DNA of 64,000 bases from Sternotherus odoratus (lineage: Eukaryota; Chordata; Testudines; Kinosternidae). Below the pieces are notes generated by a model, which saw only the letters and a list, made by a program, of their open reading frames with translations, did not search any database and was not told the DNA's origin. The position numbers and the translations under genes are program-made. The stretch spans positions 68,704,390 through 68,768,389 of the forward strand of contig JAVMKO010000003.1 of the NCBI GenBank assembly GCA_032164245.1. Direction: 5' to 3'. Positions 10,556 through 23,274 of the stretch are shown one piece after another (within the stretch, counting starts at the first letter, position 1; every line of letters begins with the position of its first letter).

Positions 10556-11727
10556 GGTATTAGGTTTCCAAGATATACGGAGGGACATGACAAGATAGGC
10601 AGGGTAGGGAAGAATGCAGAGATTATAGACATGACACTTCTTTGGGATCACATTAAGCCTTGAGTCCTTTAGCGTGAAGCCTAGTAGCTGTTCAACAGTG
10701 TGAACCAGTAGTACATAATAGGGTAATAAACAAAAAGATTAATGCTCACTACCAAAAATAACTACCCAAGTAATTGAAATAGTAGTTGGTGAACCCAAAT
10801 AGTTGGTATTTGGACAGGACAATGAAGTTGTACTTAACACCACTTTTTTCAAAAGGTGCAATGAAACTCCTAATATCCACAACTTCCTACTTTATAATAC
10901 CCCTCAAAATTGTAGGCACCCATCCAGTACTGACAGAGAGGGAAGAGTGCCCCCAATTGCATCATCTAAATGACTTTCTATAGCACAGAGATTTTGCATA
11001 AATGTCCCCCACCCAAGTATTGATCTATACCGACCTTGACTGGAAAAGGGATGTTCAAAGGTCAGGTTAAATCATTGTTTACATATAGGTATCACATGCA
11101 GTTTTCCTTTTTGGGTTGTCAATGCATGAGTAATGTAAATGTGCTGTAAGACAGAGCTTCGGTCTTTATGGCACAGGGAACAGGGAAGCTTTCAAGTATA
11201 TTTCATTTGTTTTTTATTGATTCTTGTAGATACGAAAGGAGAAGCTGCAGTTGGTTTAATCTCAGTTTTATGTGTCCATGTGATAGGAAAGTGCCATTAA
11301 TATTCTGGAATAGAGATAATAATCTCTGACTAGAGTATCTTTTTTCAGTGCAGTTGTGCTTGGGAAGATGTTCACTTTTGTCACTTCTCCCTATTACTGA
11401 TAATAAAACCCCCTGAAAATGCAAATAGTCTCTTAGTCCCTAAATCAAAAAGTTATTTCTTCATCTGGGAAGGTATAAAATGGGCTATTTGCTAGCTGTA
11501 AAGTGTGTATATTTTGGTATATATGTTGCTGGTGAGCATGCAGTTATTGTAATAGTATTAAACAAAGATAGATTTTAGAAGTGTTATGTGCATCTCTAGA
11601 TAGTCAGTTTACAGATGAGTTGGACTCCAAGATTGTAGGTGACAGCTTGTCACAACATTGTAATATGAAGAGTCCCCTTGTTGCACTCTGCTAGTTTTGG
11701 GAGACATTAAGCTTGTTGACAGAGTGG

Positions 11728-12395
11728 TAGTCATGTTAGTCTATATCAGAAAAAAGAATAAGGAGTGGCATACACCACATTGGCCAACATGTGCCAGTAA
11801 TGCCCCTGTGCCATGTACATTGGCCAAACTGGACAGTCTCTACGCAAAAGAATAAATGGAACAAATCAGACGTCAAGAATTGTAACATTTAAAAACCAGA
11901 CCGGGAACACTTCAACCTCCCTGAACACTAAATTATAGACCTAAAAGTTTCAATTCTTCAACAAAAAACCCTTCGAAAACAGACTCCAATGAGAAACTGC
12001 GGAACTAGAATTAATTTGCAAACTAGACACCATTAAATTAGGCTTGAATAAAGAAACACTGGGAGTGGATGGTTCATTACACAAACTAAAATTATTTCCC
12101 CATGCTAATTTCCTCCCCTACTGTTACTCTCACTTTTTTGTCAACTGGTTGAAATGGGCCATCCTGATTATCACTATAAAAGTTTTTTTCTCCTGCTGAT
12201 AATAGCCCACCTTAATTGATTTGTCTCATTAGAGTTGGCATGGTAACCCCTATCTTTTCATGTTCTCTGTATATTTATGTATCTTTTTACTGTATTTTCC
12301 ACTCCATGCATCTGATGAAGTGAGTTCTAGCCCATGAAAGCTTATACCCAAATAAATTTGTTAGTCTCTAAGGTGCCACAAGTACTCCTTGTTCT
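11728..12395 (+). mobile_element. Penelope-like element 3' part, degenerate
   Basis: Near 11809-11860 the plus strand encodes AMYIGQTGQSLRKRI, the YIG-containing motif of the GIY-YIG endonuclease of Penelope-like elements. Stops and at least one frameshift follow. A 3' end follows with gaagtgagttctagccc, gaaagcttat, aaataaatttgttagtctc and taaggtgccacaagtac. It is a dead copy of the endonuclease end and 3' untranslated region. Confidence 0.75.
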
Positions 12396-13315
12396 TAACC
12401 TTGTTATATATTTTGCCTGATGCGAAATCGTATCACAGTAACAGCTTATGACACTTTGCAGTAGTCAGCCAGTTTACAAAATGTACTTTCATTCACCAAA
12501 GGCAATGTTTTCTTTGGAAGAAAGGAGAAAGAGAGACAAAATCCAAGTCCCTTTGCAGAAATGCAATATCTGTATCCAAACTAAATTGAAAACTCCACAG
12601 CCTGATGACAACAACTGGCTTGGAGCGGAAACCTCTGTCTGTCTCCTTGACTGAAACCAAGTCAAGGGGGATTTAGGTTTGAGAGGCTCTTTAGCCTTCA
12701 GCACCTCTGCTTAAAGGTTACATTGTTCTTTTCCCTTTGGAGATGCCTGTGTGAAATTACTGATATGACAGGAATCATAACAAAACCAAGATTTATTAAA
12801 ACATGAGAGAAAATGGAGTTCAACTAAAAGAAACTTTGCTTAATATATCTAGATTTACATTTCTCATCAGCTAAACTAGATGAAGCATTCTCCACTTTAG
12901 TACAGAGACAAAAAAGAAAATCAAATAGTTGAAAGTAAGCCTCTGTTTCTGACCACTCTGGTCTGTTTGCCAGCATTGTGCTGATCTCTAGAGATGAGTT
13001 TTTCTCCTTCACTCAACCTCTTTATCAAGCCAGCCTCCCCCCTCCTCCCCCAGCGGAGCCAGGACAGATAACCCCTGTTTTCCAAAACACTTTTCTCCAG
13101 CTATTTACACACATAAAAGGATTTGGACTCTCCACTTTCTCTAAGTCAGAGATGGACCACTGAAAACACAGAGACCCTTTAACAATGATTAACACCTGTC
13201 TTTCAAAGGCTTAACAACTTAGCTTAGATGCCACTTTTCACATGCCACCTTGGCTGGTTGGATCTAGTTTTAGTTACCCCTCTGGTTCAAGCCCTCCAAG
13301 TAATTATTTCTTTTG

Positions 13316-13581
13316 CAGAGGTGGATTACCCTTTTGAGGGAACCTGGGCCAGGTCAGAGGTGGATTACCCTTTTGAGGGAACCTGGGCCAGAATCTGGGC
13401 CCCTCCCCGCTCCTTCTGTCCCCCGCCCCCTTGGAGTGTGAGGGCTTCTCTTGTTCCCAGACAGGAGCACCGGGTGGGTGGAGTAGGTTGGGGCGTGGGG
13501 GAGACCATTTTTCAAGGGCTCTCCAGTTGGCCGAGGCCCCTGGACCTAGGCCCCGTTGGCCCGGTGGCTAATCCACCACTG
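13316..13581. mobile_element. hAT element, 266 bp, TSD ttcttttg
   Basis: The ends cagaggtggattac and ctaatccaccactg are inverted repeats. ttcttttg flanks both sides exactly (13308-13315 and 13582-13589). The first 38 bp, including the left terminus, are duplicated in tandem (cagaggtggattacccttttg twice). It is GC-rich with no transposase. Confidence 0.9.
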
Positions 13582-14029
13582 TTCTTTTGTCAGGAAATAA
13601 AACTTGTGGGCACATCCCCAGACGCTCTGTCATAACACCATTTTGAAAACAAAGAAATAGACACAAAATAAGCCAAAAATTATGTTTTGGCCAAGTTGAG
13701 TTCAACACAAGACCAGAGGAGAGGGATTCAAGTATGGTTTTAAGCCAACTTTGTGCCTTCCCAATTCCCAGCTGGTTCAGAGCTAGGACTGTCTCCTGAT
13801 GGAGTTTCCATCAGAGTCTGCACTGCTGCTAGGGGCTTCCAAGAGCTACCATGGTAACCAAAGATTGCTGGATTGCAATACTGCTCTGGTTACAGTTTCT
13901 GTGAGTGTAGGCAAGGGTGTAGGAGCCATTATGGTGTCCCAAAGTCATACAAGAGCTCTCCTTGCCAGGGTGAATTCCTCCACCTTTGTGGCAGATTTGC
14001 ACTGAGAGAAAATTGCATAGTTTCCCTAA

Positions 14030-14155
14030 CAGTACAAAAATATGGCCAATAAAGTTAAATGACTAACCAAAGACTACACACTAAGTCAGTGGCAGAGGTG
14101 GGATTCCACTTTAGGAAATCCAGTCTCATTCAGTCCACTAGACCATGCTGTCTCC
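14030..14155 (-). repeat. MIR-like SINE fragment
   Basis: The reverse strand reads agcatggtctagtggactg, then ctctgccactgacttagtg, resembling the MIR head and core (tRNA-like start and CORE segment). Confidence 0.6.
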
Positions 14156-14875
14156 CCAAATTGGAAGCAAAGAAAAACCACCATGAAAAAAAAAAGATTT
14201 ATAAAATGGGGTGAAATCCTGGCTCCACTGAGGTTAATGACAAAACTCCCACTGCCAGTGGGACTGGTTTTAAAATATCTTGTAATTTTATTAAAACAAT
14301 TCTTCTAAATATCACAACAATCTTTCCATATAGAAACATTGTAGAAAGTTACGTTGAAAATCAAAATTGTTTCTAGGGACAGATAGATTCGACTTTAGTG
14401 CTACCATGATAAAGAACTACAAGTCTCTGTAATGGGTCCACGTGGGAAAGCTTTTGTTTGTCTCTGTCTACCTAGCTAGTTATATAGGCTTGGTCCCTAT
14501 AGTATCTGGGCCTCCACTCTATTTAACTGAGATCAAAAACCAACCAACCAAACATACATACAAACTACAGCTGGTGTAATCTTTTAATGTTTCACAAAAT
14601 AATTGATTTCCTATGTAATTGACCTGAGATTTAACTTCCTGAGGGAGATGTCAGGAGGAAGAGAAAAGAAGCGCAGCACTCTATAATGGAGATACCAGAC
14701 ACACTGGCCACAATAGCTTATTGAGAGAGACAAATTTTCATCCTGGCATCATATTCTATTAAAACCTTATGTCTGATGGTTTTAGAACAGTACTCCTGGT
14801 GCTATGACATTTCTCCAGTGGAGATTTTATTGATATATTCTTGACACTAAGATGAACCAGAAAAATTCTATTTAC

Positions 14876-14987
14876 CTTGGATGTTGTCCCTCATATTGCC
14901 AAGTTGCTGCACGAGTTGAGTAGCATGGTTAATGGTCGCCATGGTTTCCTTCTGTACCAGTAGGCCTTTGCTTGATGCTTGATTTCC
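14876..14987 (-). CDS. LAMA4: LAMA4 exon: coiled coil (GNQASSKGLL...)
   Basis: 112 bases (37 codons + 1). It contains QASSKGLLVQKETMATINHA and TQLVQQLGNMRDNIQ, matching the LAMA4 domain II segment in order. The acceptor is attcatag and the donor is ATCCAAG|gtaaat, the first base of a split Glu codon. Confidence 0.95.
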
Positions 14988-15429
14988 CTATGAATAAACC
15001 GTGCAAGTACAAGATTAGTAATTTTTTAAAATCCTCATGCATATGTGCGGGTGTGCAGTAGAAACATAATTTTTGCCTCTTCCCGATGAAAGTGTTGTCT
15101 AGTCCCTTCAGCGTATAAAATGATGTTTAAAAAGGTGCTTGACATGAAGGGCTGCCTTTACTGGTATTTTGAGAATTGCAGAATAGGAGATTAATATCTA
15201 GACCATATTTCTCCATCATCTGCTGCAATCAAATTGCCATAAATTATGTACGTTTGTAAGACTTCCATAAAACAGTCTGCTGAGTCTCAAGCGGCTTGTT
15301 CCTAGGCACCCACCAACACTGTCTAATTTTGTCAGATATTTGTTCCCCAAATAACGGTAAGTATAAGGACAAAGACTAATGTGAAACTCAAGGTCAGTTT
15401 GGGGAATCTGTCTCTCCTACAGAGAGATT

Positions 15430-16635
15430 TTGTTTGGGGGAGGACTTCCAATCCTCTCAGCATCCCCTCCAGTGGATGAGAAGCTGGATATGAGTCAGCA
15501 GTGTGCCCTTGTTGCCAAGAAGGCTAACGGCATATTGGACTGCATTAGTAGTGCCAGTGGACTGAGGGAAGTGATTATTCCCCTCTATTCGGCATTGGTG
15601 AGGCCACATATACAGGGCCGGCGACAGAAATTTGGTGGCCCCCTACTCTGATCCTTTGGGCCCCCCCCAGCCCAGCTGGCACTCCCCCCCCAGCTGACAG
15701 CGGCCGGGGGGGCCCCCAGCCCAGCCGGCGCTCTCCCCCCCAGCTGACAGCGGCTGGGGGGGGGGAAGCCCAGCCGGGGGGCCCCCCAGCCCAGCTGGCG
15801 CTCTTCCCCCAGCTGACAGCGGCTCCTCCGGGAGCGGCGCGAGCCGCCCTTGCTGCTCTTCCCCCTCCTCCCCCCGCGCCCTTTCTCCCCCGGACTGCGC
15901 TGCTGCCGCCGGACGGACTCACTGCTCCTGCTGGGGGCACGTGCGCTCGTCCGGAGGAGAGCCGCGCCGCCTCCCCGCCCCTTCCCCGCTCTCCAGGCCC
16001 GGCGACAAGGGGGGATGACTACGGGTACTGCTGTGTACTGGCCCCCCCCTAAAGTCCGGGGCCCGGTACAGCTCTACCCGTAGTATCCCCCTGTCGCCGG
16101 CCCTGCACATATAGAGGATTGTGTCCAGTTTAGGGCCCCCCACTACAGAAAGGATGTGGACAAATTGGAGAGTCCAGCGGAATGCAATGAAAATGATTAG
16201 GGGGCAAAAGATTTACGAGGAGAGGCTGAGGAAACAGGGCTTATTTAGTCTGCAGAAGAGAAAAGTGAGCAGGATTTTGATAGAAGCCTTCAACTACCTG
16301 AAAGGGAGGAGGGGTTCCAAAGAGGATGGAGCTAGGCTGTTCTCAGTGGTGGCAGATGACAGAACAAGGAGCAATGGTCTCAAGTTGCAGTGGGGAAGAT
16401 TTAGGTTGGATGAAAATAGGTTTATGAAAAACTATTTCACTAGGAGGGTGGTGAAGCACTGGAATGGGTTACCTATGGAGGTGGTGGACTCTCCATCCTT
16501 AGAGGTTTTTAAGGTCAGGCTTGATAAAGCCCTGGTTGGGATGATTTAGTTGGGGTTGGTCTTGCTTTGAGCAGGGGGTTGGACTAGATGACCTCCTGAG
16601 TCTTTTCCAACCCTAATCTTCTATGATTCTATGAT
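15430..16635 (+). mobile_element. CR1 LINE 3' fragment, interrupted by a hAT
   Basis: The parts 15430-15612 and 16114-16635 code in pieces for the end of the CR1 reverse-transcriptase polyprotein ([61 protein letters not shown]). It ends in the CR1 tail ctatgattctatgattc. Frame and sequence are diverged, so it is inactive. The middle is broken by the element at 15613. Confidence 0.93.
15613..16105. mobile_element. hAT element, 493 bp, TSD cacatata, nested in CR1
   Basis: The ends cagggccggcgaca and tgtcgccggccctg are perfect inverted repeats. The 8-bp target duplication cacatata (15605-15612 and 16106-16113) is exact. The GC-rich interior carries a near-palindrome around actacgggtac...gtacagctctacccgtagt. 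It belongs to the same family as the element at 49949. Confidence 0.93.
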
Positions 16636-19600
16636 TCCTTTCCTCTAAAACTCAAGACAGCCAGTGGGTAGCCAATAAGCTCAGGCAGAAGCAGAGCTAC
16701 AGTCTTCTATTACATTTGGGATTGCCCTCTAAATAACACTCTCCTGCCACTATCACAACTTCTTGGGGTCCTCCAAACTGACTTTACAGAGAAACATTGG
16801 GTTAAGACTGAGGGCGGAGGGGCTATTAAGATTTCCTTTTGCATAATCATCATGGTTCCTCAGAAACTTATTGACCTTAGTTGTCCTTAGATTTAATTTC
16901 CTTAGGGAGTTCTCAGGATGGAGAATAAAAGAATGGAGCCTATTGCTATGTTGTCCTCTGCTGCTAGGTCTTGTATGCCAATCAACATCTCATCATCGAT
17001 GGTATCAAAGTGCTTGGATTCAGAGGTATGCTTTCGCTTGTAAAAGAGTTAAGTCTCACAGGAAAATTAGGATCTGGGTTCAGCCTTGGACTTTGACTTT
17101 GACCCCGACCCCAATATTTTTGAAGACCGGTAGCCCCTTCGAAATCAGTTTCCCTGAGTAAATGATGCATTTGGTTGAAAAAACAACTTTCATTTCTCTG
17201 TCCTATAGTTATTAATAATTGTTATCACCATATTCTGTAACTCTAACTGCTTCGTTTGATCAGCTGTGGCTAGTACTAACATAGCCACATTATCTTGCAA
17301 ACGGATGTTTTCATCTGTGAGAGCACCAGGTGGCGCTTTAAACCAGATAGAAGACTGAAAATAAGTGTGGAAAGAAAAAATGGGTATCAGTTTAGAGTAG
17401 ACAATGGGATGGAGTGTGGCTTCAGTGGGAGCAGAACCGGGAGCAATCCCGGGAAATAGAACAGGAAGGTATTTTTACCTGAATTAAATAGTTGGGTTCA
17501 TAGTAAGAGGTTTTTTTTTTAAACATATTATTTACTTTGCCTTTGAAGGAAGAACATTATATGGGTCACTATACATATTTATTATCTTCAGGGTTTCTGG
17601 TGGAGGGTTTTGTTTTGTTTCCCCCCCCATTAATTTTTGTTTATTTTAAGGCAATAGCCACTCATGTTTATACATAAGCATTTGCATTTAAATATTTTTC
17701 CTTCTTTAATAACCCCCAAATTCTTCTTAGCCAATTATGGTTTTATATTTGCATACACTAAGAATTACAATGGTATAAACTGAGACTGCAATCAGAATGA
17801 GAATATCAGTGATCTCTTTCAGAAGGGAAGCAGCATTTCCTCTAAGATCAATCAGTATTACAGTGTAAACTAAGGATGCTGTTGCTGAACTCACTAATCC
17901 CATTGACTTCATGCAGACTTTGGGTACCTACGGTAGTTAGGTGTCCATATTCTCCAAATCCCAGCCGAATTCTGCAGGACAGTCTTTAAGCTACTTAACC
18001 AGAATTGCATCACATTAGGTCACAAAAATCACATTTATTGTAACAAGACCTCACATATATTTTGTGGTTCTATTCTGTTTGGGTGGTTTAAACCAGAAAC
18101 CCAGCCATCACTTAGACATCATGAAATACACTTGCAAAATTCTGAACGGAAGACACATTACACATTACATATATACATTGCAAAATCTATTAAAACTCCT
18201 ACCCTGATTTCCTTTTTAGTGCTTTGAAAATAGCAGAAAAGTGATGTATATGGAGGAACTACTATGCTGCTATCTGTACTGTGAGAGTCCAGAAACTCGA
18301 TCTTCCCCTTTCACTAGCAATCACAAGTTCTGATGTAGGACACTCCTGACAAAGGAGAGGCCCCAAAGGAGAAAGCCCACCAGTAAATTAAATCACGTAA
18401 AGACTCAGGGGATGCTGAAATCCAGTGACCTCAAAACAAATCCCAGTGCCAGTGAAGATGATGGGAAATCCTATTATCCAGCTACAGTAAAGATGCTCAC
18501 AAAACTTAAAGCCTCAATCATGTTACTTTCAAACCACAGAGGGGGATATTTAGACTACTGAGTGATTTCACAGTAACAGGCGAAGATGAGTTGGTTGAAT
18601 CAGCTAGTCCTTTTGCAAATTGCAGAGGAACACAAATAACAGTAAATTTAATCCTGTAGGGTCCTTCCATTAAGTAAGTACTGATCTTCCACTTCCTTAC
18701 TCCCTCTCTTTCTTCCTGCCTCTGTGTTGTTCTCTGTTTATTTCTGTGCTTGAGTTTTAGTCTTAAGTGTAATATTTTAATTGTCCAACAGAAGAATTAA
18801 GAAGTGAAGCACAGACTCTGGAACTGTGCCATAAACTCTAATTGTATTCTGCTTTTGGTGAAAATATGGTGATTGCTGACTTGCTATCACTCAAATTATG
18901 AAGGATGTCTGTTAATGACTATTTTTAAAAAAGAGAAGGTATTTTGAGCCCCAGCTGTTCTCTTAGGAGATTTCATGTTAGCGCTCTGTTAGGCTGCAGT
19001 AAGTGCACCCCTTGAAGTGAGGGAATGTAACACTAATTTTATGGTCTTGCAATTGAACACAGATAAAATATGTATGATTATAACTCTGTCAAAACATATC
19101 TTGAGGACTGATAAGGTGCCTTTCACAGCAGGTACCTGAGAAGCCATTTGTATCTGGTAGTTTTGAAACATGCTTTGAAGTATCTAATCAGTGCTAATTT
19201 AAATTTTATGAGAGCATCTATGTAAAATATATGCAGCTCAAACATTCAGAAAGTACACTGGAATTACTTTAATCTTGATTACTTTGCTCAATTATAAAAC
19301 AGAATTTGAAATGGAAGTTCAGAATGTCTACCTCAGATCAAAAGTGGTGCCAGCTTAGTAAATGAGGCCTCTGTGAGGGACTAGGGACAATATGTGGAGG
19401 AGAGTGAGCCAGATCGAAAGTTTTCTGAAGCCAGTGGAATGATGCCTATTAACTTCAATGGGCTTCAGATCAGGCCCTATATCCTGCGTTTTCAGGAAGA
19501 TGGACTAGAGAGGTCATTTCCATTTCCAATTCCTAGAAGCATTCTTCTTTGTTTCATAAATAAAATAATCTACTAAGGCCCTTTATAGGTCCATTCTTGA

Positions 19601-19687
19601 CACTCTTTTGTCATAATGGGACAAATCATAGGCTCACATTGGTTCACCTACTTCATCAGGAGTTCATAATGGGAACTGCAGACAAAC

Positions 19688-19798
19688 CTGTTCTTCAAGT
19701 GTCTTTATCTCTAAGAGGAGGTTTGCCATTTCAGTCTCAGAATCATTCACGTGGATCTTCCTAAGTACAGAATGATTTTCTTTTTCTGACAGTTTCAT
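19688..19798 (-). CDS. LAMA4: LAMA4 exon: coiled coil (MKLSEKENHS...LEEQ)
   Basis: 37 codons, phase 0 at both ends. It is a charged helical segment with LRKIHVND and MANLLLEIKTLEEQ, fitting the heptad pattern of laminin domain II. NDS is a potential sequon. The acceptor is tcatacag and the donor is GAACAG|gtttgt. Confidence 0.95.
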
Positions 19799-19994
19799 CT
19801 GTATGAAAGATTTTTAAAAAAACAGTGTTAATTCAGTGTAGCTGAAAACAAATTCCTCTATAATGAGTATGGTATGGACATCACAGGAATTCAGCTATGC
19901 TGAACAGGGTTTGAAATGCTTATGGATGGAGCAGTAATTTGTAGGTTAATACTAAACTAAAAAATGAAGCCCATCCAAATAGGATAATTTGTAC

Positions 19995-20146
19995 CTTGAG
20001 GAAGGAAACAGTGGAGTTGAGTTCAGTCAAGTGTCTGTGAGCAGCAACACCACTGGAAATGCTCAGCAAAATTGATTTGCTTTCATCAATAGTGAGAGTT
20101 GCTAATCGGATGTCATCAGTCAAATCCCAAATGCATTTGTCACAAC
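19995..20146 (-). CDS. LAMA4: LAMA4 exon: CDKC hinge and start of domain II coiled coil
   Basis: 152 bases (2 + 50 codons). It opens with C-D-K-C, the cysteine pair expected to make interchain disulfides at the head of the laminin trimer, followed by IWDLTDDIRLATLTIDESKS and a helical stretch containing SSGVAAHRHL. The NST tripeptide is a possible glycosylation site. The acceptor is attgtcag and the donor is CTCAAG|gtacaa. Only 196 bp separate it from the next exon. Confidence 0.97.
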
Positions 20147-22809
20147 CTGACAATAAAATAAGATATCGTCATTTTTCTTTTAACTTCAGTTTCAGTTAAA
20201 TGGAAAACATTCTTCTTCTTAAACTTTACTTTGTTCCCTTTGCACCACAGGGGATTCTTCTCTTAGTTGTTAATGGAGCCCTTAGGAAACCTATTTTTCT
20301 TCATTTAATCCACCCACTTTCAAGGTCCCACAGTTTAACTACCACGCTTCCAGCTGAGGACAGCCAGATGGAACTAGTTTGGGAGCCTGTCAAGGCTGCT
20401 TGGTAACCAGTAGGAGGGGTAATAAGAGGCATTTCCTGGCTATGCCGTAGGGACTCAGCATTCTTGTGGCCCACAGAACAAGAAATCAGGGCCAAAAAGT
20501 GAGTTCACACCACTGTTATAACACAGAAACATGCATTTATTAATACTTGCAGTTATAGCGAATATTCTTAGTTCAGTGACTGACAGTCATCTGCAGAAGC
20601 TAAACTCGATTGACAGTTCAGTTAGGAAGTCAATTCTCAAAGGCACAGTACTAGTATATCTGAATTATGGTTAATGAGAGGGCTACTACCCATGGCCACG
20701 CAGAACGCTGGTTCTAAGCAATACTGTAAACTTTCTAATTAAATGTATACCATTTCTAAGAACCTTTGATGAATGAAATATTGATGTTGCATTATTAAAA
20801 ATCACAAAACTAGGAAATATAAAACAAAGGTTCCAACAGCAACTTTTTCTTGGCTGTGTTGCACATTCTACATACAATAAAAAAAGTTATACTGCGGTTA
20901 ACTAGGTCAGCATTTCACCACAGTGACAACACCGTGGGACTGGAGACACCAGAGTGTCCCCCCTGCACTTTGAATAGGAGATACCTGCAATATCTCAGAA
21001 ACTTCATTGTGGTATCGCTTGCTGAATACTGATTTTGCAGGGGAGACCATTATATACTGACATACATAGGAATTGATGTTCAAAGCAGCTGTGAAAATAG
21101 TGCTGCTGGAACCAAAAGTTTTGATTTCTGGTGTTTTTAGATGATAACTTTGAGGATCGGTGGCTCATATGCTCAGAGGAATTTAGGCACCTAACTCCCA
21201 TTGATTTCAAAGAAAGTTAAGTATCTAATTCCCTCTGAGGAACTGGGCCAGCAAACTTATTTTTAGACCCTGAGTAGAAGACATTGTGCCTGATGGCTCA
21301 CAAAATCGGCCTTCTGAGTCATTCATAGTGCTTCAGGGTCTCTCTAAGGCAGGGGTGGGGAACCTTTTTTCTGCCAAGGGCCATTTGGGTATTTATAATG
21401 TCATTCTCAGTCTGCTCCCCCCCCACCCGAGGAAGCCCAGGTTGGCAACGGGAGCTGAGACCCCAGCTGGCAAGGGGCCAGCGGGGGAAACCTCAAAGCA
21501 GTGGCAGGCGGAGTGCTTAGCCCTGCACTGCATTGGGGTTTCCCTCACTGGCCCCTTGCCAGCCGGGGTCCTGCCACCTGCCCCAGTCGGCTCCCGCTGT
21601 CAGCCTGGGTGTAGGGGGCGATCTTCCTTTACCCCCGCCCAGCCTCCCCCCATCTAACCCCCTTCCCTCCCCCACCCCTGCCTAGCCTGGCCTGGCCCAT
21701 CCCACCGAACCTAACCTCCTCCCACTCCCAACCCAGCCTCCTGCCCCCCATGCCTGACCCGCCCAGCTCAGCCTCCCCCCACCAAACCTCCTTCCCTCCC
21801 GCACCCACGCCTCGCCCACCCCATCCAGCCTAGTGTCCTGACCCCCTCCCCGCCCGCCCAGCCTGGCCTCCCCCCCACCATCCCCTTGCCTGCCTCCCAG
21901 CCCAGCCTCCCTCCCCACCCCCTTGACCGTCGGCTCCCTGCAGCTCCTCCTTTCGCCGCCTGGCTAATGGTGGCTGCGCGACACCAGCGGCTCCCCCAGG
22001 CGCTTCCCGGCCCCTTCAGTCAGCATGGAGCCGCCCCCGCCTGGCAGTCCGCGCGCGTCCCTGGCCGGTGGCTCCCCCAGGTGCTTCCCAGCCCCTTCGG
22101 TCAGCGCGGAGCCGCCCCCGCCTGGCAGCCCGCGCGCGTCCCTGGCTGGCGGCTGCGGCGCGTCTTCTCCCCACGCCCCAGTGCCTGACTCAGCCACGGC
22201 CCCGCCGCGCCGGGCTCTCCCCAGCCACTCACTTCTGGCACGCAGGCCCGGCCCTCCCTCCGCCGCAGCCCGCTGGCTCCCCCGCTCCATTCATCCACCC
22301 CCCCCCACCGGTCTCCCGCGCCCTGCCCCGCTGGGCCTACGTGGGGCGTCCGCTGGGTCCCGGTGCTCCAGACGCGACTCCTGGGAGGGCAAGGTGGAGC
22401 GACGCGCCCCCAGCCCTCAGGGAGACGCTGTGGGGCAGCGCCGCCCCTGCGCACTCCCACCGTCACGTTGATCCGGCCCGCATATTTTCGAGACCCGCCT
22501 GCGGGCTGGACGGAATGATTTGGCGAGCCGTATTAGGCCCGCGGGCCGGAGGTTCCCCACCCCTGATCTAAGGGTTTGTAAGGTGCTGAGCTATCTTCTC
22601 CAGTCCAGAAAAACAATGAAGCATGTGTTTAACTTTAAGCATGGGACACAACACACACTTAAAGCTAAGTACAGGCTTAAGTGTCTTGTTGGACCCTGGC
22701 CAAAGTGCTCAGCATCTTGCAGGATCAAACCTTAATATGTATTTGCAGACTAGTAAATACAGTAAGGTTATTCCATTGTTTTTATTGGCTGCCTCACTGT
22801 TATTCTTAC
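20147..22809 (-). other. LAMA4 intron dominated by one GC-rich hAT
   Basis: This 2663-bp intron is nearly half filled by the 1216-bp hAT at 21350-22565. In the flanks (20147-21340 and 22575-22809) I see no gene or intact repeat. Confidence 0.6.
21350..22565. mobile_element. hAT element, 1216 bp, TSD c/atctaagg
   Basis: The ends caggggtggggaacct and aggttccccacccctg are perfect inverted repeats. The flanks ctctaagg and atctaagg match at 7 of 8. The interior is extremely GC-rich, with a CpG-dense block (21950-22520) and no transposase reading frame. Confidence 0.9.
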
Positions 22810-22896
22810 TGATTGTTGGGCAATCCGTGCCTGTAGGGCCCTCTGCTAGACATTCTCCAGTTTGACTGTCACAGGGTCCTCCTCTGCAATTGCACT
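22810..22896 (-). CDS. LAMA4: LAMA4 exon: truncated LE module 4
   Basis: 87 bases (2 + 28 codons + 1), reading CNCRGGPCDSQTGECLAEG then PTGTDCPTI. This is the short final laminin EGF-like module before the coiled coil. The loop after the fifth cysteine appears about three residues shorter than in the human protein as I remember it. The acceptor is ccgacag and the donor is ATCA|gtaaga. Confidence 0.95.
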
Positions 22897-22989
22897 CTGT
22901 CGGAAAAAGGGAGATTTTTAGAATCATTTTGAAGGTGTGCCACCCCCTATCCCTAACTTACTAAATTACTGTTTGAATTACAATAGTGC

Positions 22990-23100
22990 TCAGAGTATGT
23001 CTACACTGCAATTAAAAACCCATAGCTGACCCATGCCCACTGACTTGGGTTCATGGGGCTCGGGCTAAGGGGCTGTTTAATTGTGGAGTAGACATTTCAG
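22990..23100. mobile_element. MITE fragment with inverted ends
   Basis: tatgtctacactgcaattaa and, reversed, atgtctactccacaattaa bracket a middle with gggctcgggctaaggggc. It is a short palindrome-ended repeat of the class at 9122. Confidence 0.7.
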
Positions 23101-23274
23101 CTTGGGCCCCATGCTCTAGTCTAGGCCCCTGGGAGGGCCTAGTTCTACTTCTATATCACTGTAGCCCATACATGACTTTCTGTGATTTAAATAGTCCCCA
23201 TATTTACATTGTACTGTGACTATTCAAGAAGTTTTGGGGAAATTTTTTGTAGTATATGATTAGCAGTAAACATT

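Larger units (their letters stand above)
9909..14875 (-). other. LAMA4 intron with Penelope, hAT and MIR pieces
   Basis: This 4967-bp intron holds a purine tract (10410-10555), a degenerate Penelope 3' part (11728-12395), a 266-bp hAT (13316-13581) and a MIR-like SINE (14030-14155). I see nothing definable in 10650-11700, 12400-13300 or 14170-14870. Confidence 0.6.
14988..19687 (-). other. LAMA4 intron with CR1 copy interrupted by a hAT
   Basis: This 4700-bp intron contains a CR1 3' segment (15430-16635) split by a 493-bp hAT. The remaining sequence, including 16640-19680, shows no readable gene. A short C-run and T-runs near 17510-17630 are simple sequence. Confidence 0.6.

Noticed and set aside
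21950..22520. CpG-island promoter
   Set aside because: It is wholly inside a hAT element with perfect termini, so its CpG richness belongs to the element. Promoter use cannot be judged.
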